DNA from: Edaphobacter sp.
GTDB taxonomy: Bacteria; Acidobacteriota; Terriglobia; Terriglobales; Acidobacteriaceae
Direction: 5' to 3'
NCBI GenBank assembly: GCA_025462645.1
Contig: JAOAPB010000058.1
Location: 53,953-117,952, forward strand
Length of the DNA: 64,000 nucleotides
Below the pieces are notes generated by a model. That model did no database searches. It was not told where the DNA came from and saw nothing but the letters and a program-made list of their open reading frames with translations. Below are positions 63,241-64,000 of this stretch, piece after piece (the stretch's first letter is position 1; each line of letters starts with the position of its first letter). Position numbers and translations under genes: made by a program.

Positions 63241-63936
63241 TCAGGAGCGAGTGTGGACGACGATCTGGGCGGCAATCTCATTCAGAATGGCCTGGGCGGC
63301 GGCGGCGGGGTCTTCGGCGCGAGTGATGGGCCGGCCTACTACGAGCATGGAGGCTCCCTGGGCGATGGCTTCGCCGGCGGTGGCTACGCGCTTCTGGTCC
63401 TCTGTGGCGGCTCCTGGGGACCTGATTCCGGGAACGACCAGTAAGGTGTCCGGGCCGGTGGCAGCGCGAAGGGAGGCCACTTCCTGCGCAGAGCAGACCA
63501 TTCCGTCGATGCCGGCTGCCTGGGCGAGCTTTGCCAGCCGGAGAACCTGCTGGGCGGGGGTGCCGGCGACTCCGACGGCTGCGAGTTCGTGGGCGTCGAT
63601 GCTGGTGAGTACCGTTACGGCGATGAGGCGGGGCGAGCCGGGGGCGGTGGCGGTTTGGGCGGCGGCTGCCATCATGGCGGCGCCTCCGCCGGCATGGAGG
63701 GTGAGGAGGGATGCTCCGGCCTGGGTGGCCGAGCGGACGGCACCGGCAACGGTGTTGGGGATGTCGTGGAGCTTGAGGTCGAGGAAGACGTTGAAGCCAC
63801 GATTGCGGAGTTCTTGCACCAAGCTGTTGCCGGCGGCGTAGTAGAGCTCCATCCCTACCTTGAACCATTGGCAGGTACTGCCGAGGGTGTCTACGAGGTC
63901 GAGGGCCTGGCGCGGGGTGGGTATGTCGAGCGCTAC
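63241..63936 (-). CDS. pyrF: Orotidine 5'-phosphate decarboxylase, damaged 5' end
   Basis: Minus-strand TIM-barrel enzyme that makes UMP. The catalytic Asp/Lys motif LDLKLHDIPNT is intact, as are LTLHAGGGA and the phosphate-loop VVGRPITRAEDP. Homology extends upstream of the first ATG (63852) through LGSTCQWFKVGMELY back to VALDIPT at 63936, but no ATG, GTG or TTG occurs in that frame before the in-frame TAA at 63946-63948. A TTG at 63959 in another frame gives LTQNNDTP, which would join VALDIPT after restoring one base. So a one-base deletion near 63937-63945 is likely. If only the ATG at 63852 were used, the first strand with an active-site Asp would be lost. Confidence 0.85.
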   Translation of the reverse strand, partial: VALDIPTPRQALDLVDTLGSTCQWFKVGMELYYAAGNSLVQELRNRGFNVFLDLKLHDIPNTVAGAVRSATQAGASLLTLHAGGGAAMMAAAAQTATAPGSPRLIAVTVLTSIDAHELAAVGVAGTPAQQVLRLAKLAQAAGIDGMVCSAQEVASLRAATGPDTLLVVPGIRSPGAATEDQKRVATAGEAIAQGASMLVVGRPITRAEDPAAAAQAILNEIAAQIVVHTRS

Positions 63937-64000
63937 GGCGTGTCGTTATTTTGGGTCAAGGGAGTCAGGGCTGATCGTATTTGCTGGCTGGGTTTCCACA

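Noticed and set aside
63946..64000. End of another minus-strand gene (frame ending ISPDSLDPK before TAA)
   Set aside because: Only 18 codons are visible, so nothing supports it as a gene. It may equally be leader DNA of pyrF.

Overview
The window looks like a chromosome segment from an acidobacterium of the class Terriglobia (Acidobacteriaceae-like, in the range of Granulicella, Edaphobacter or Terriglobus). The base composition is GC-rich. The left edge holds the end of an Oar-like TonB-dependent receptor, a type very abundant in that group. A compact hopanoid cluster, a Cys/His-rich protein family that I know only from acidobacteria, and scattered intergenic repeats point the same way. No prophage, insertion sequence, CRISPR array, rRNA or tRNA gene was recognised.

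Layout. 1-5.2 kb: receptor remnant, a DctA-type symporter, a small membrane protein, then a minus-strand group (NAD(P)-binding protein, YCII-like protein, AraC regulator, DUF3291 protein). 5.4-8.7 kb: a zinc-motif protein followed by a coupled MFS transporter and GT2 glycosyltransferase. 8.8-17.2 kb: subtilase, H+-pyrophosphatase, a fused alpha/beta 2-oxoacid dehydrogenase E1 and a Tat-exported DUF1501 protein. 17.2-20.1 kb: repeat-rich intergenic DNA, DoxX, a degenerate alpha/beta hydrolase, a Rieske protein and a tiny secreted His/Arg peptide. 20.2-25.9 kb: carA, carB and a DapA-like paralogue. 26-32.6 kb: a MarR-GNAT fusion and a complete Tol-Pal operon on the minus strand (tolQ-tolR-tolA/tonB-tolB-pal-cpoB). 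32.7-37.5 kb: panB-panC, a frameshifted purU, recN and a metallothionein-like gene. 37.6-45.3 kb: ispH, shc, hpnH, an unnamed gene, hpnA, hpnG and a zinc alcohol dehydrogenase, packed as one hopanoid operon. 45.3-49.7 kb: a sigma-54 activator and a large PDZ/membrane/GAF/PAS histidine kinase behind a near-consensus sigma-54 promoter. 50-53 kb: two hydrolases, an M20 peptidase and a DUF3592 protein. 53-60.2 kb: dnaE, a Gfo/Idh oxidoreductase, accA and a CPBP protease. 60.3-64 kb: two small acidobacterial proteins, an amidinotransferase-fold protein and pyrF with a damaged 5' end.

The most coherent system is the hopanoid operon. IspH supplies isoprenoid units, Shc cyclises squalene, HpnH adds the adenosyl side chain and HpnG releases adenine to give ribosylhopane. 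The translationally coupled zinc dehydrogenase is a reasonable candidate for the reduction of ribosylhopane to bacteriohopanetetrol.

The most unusual non-coding signal is a composite intergenic element of about 290-310 bp present twice, after the DUF1501 gene and after dnaE. It has a C/G palindrome, an array of degenerate ~29-bp repeats, a strong hairpin, an identical 15-bp tail and a TTGACAG at the same distance from the tail. Several proteins keep a family fold but lack key catalytic residues (alpha/beta hydrolase at 18.2 kb, DapA-like at 24.8 kb, amidinotransferase at 62.2 kb), and two housekeeping genes (purU, pyrF) appear frameshifted.
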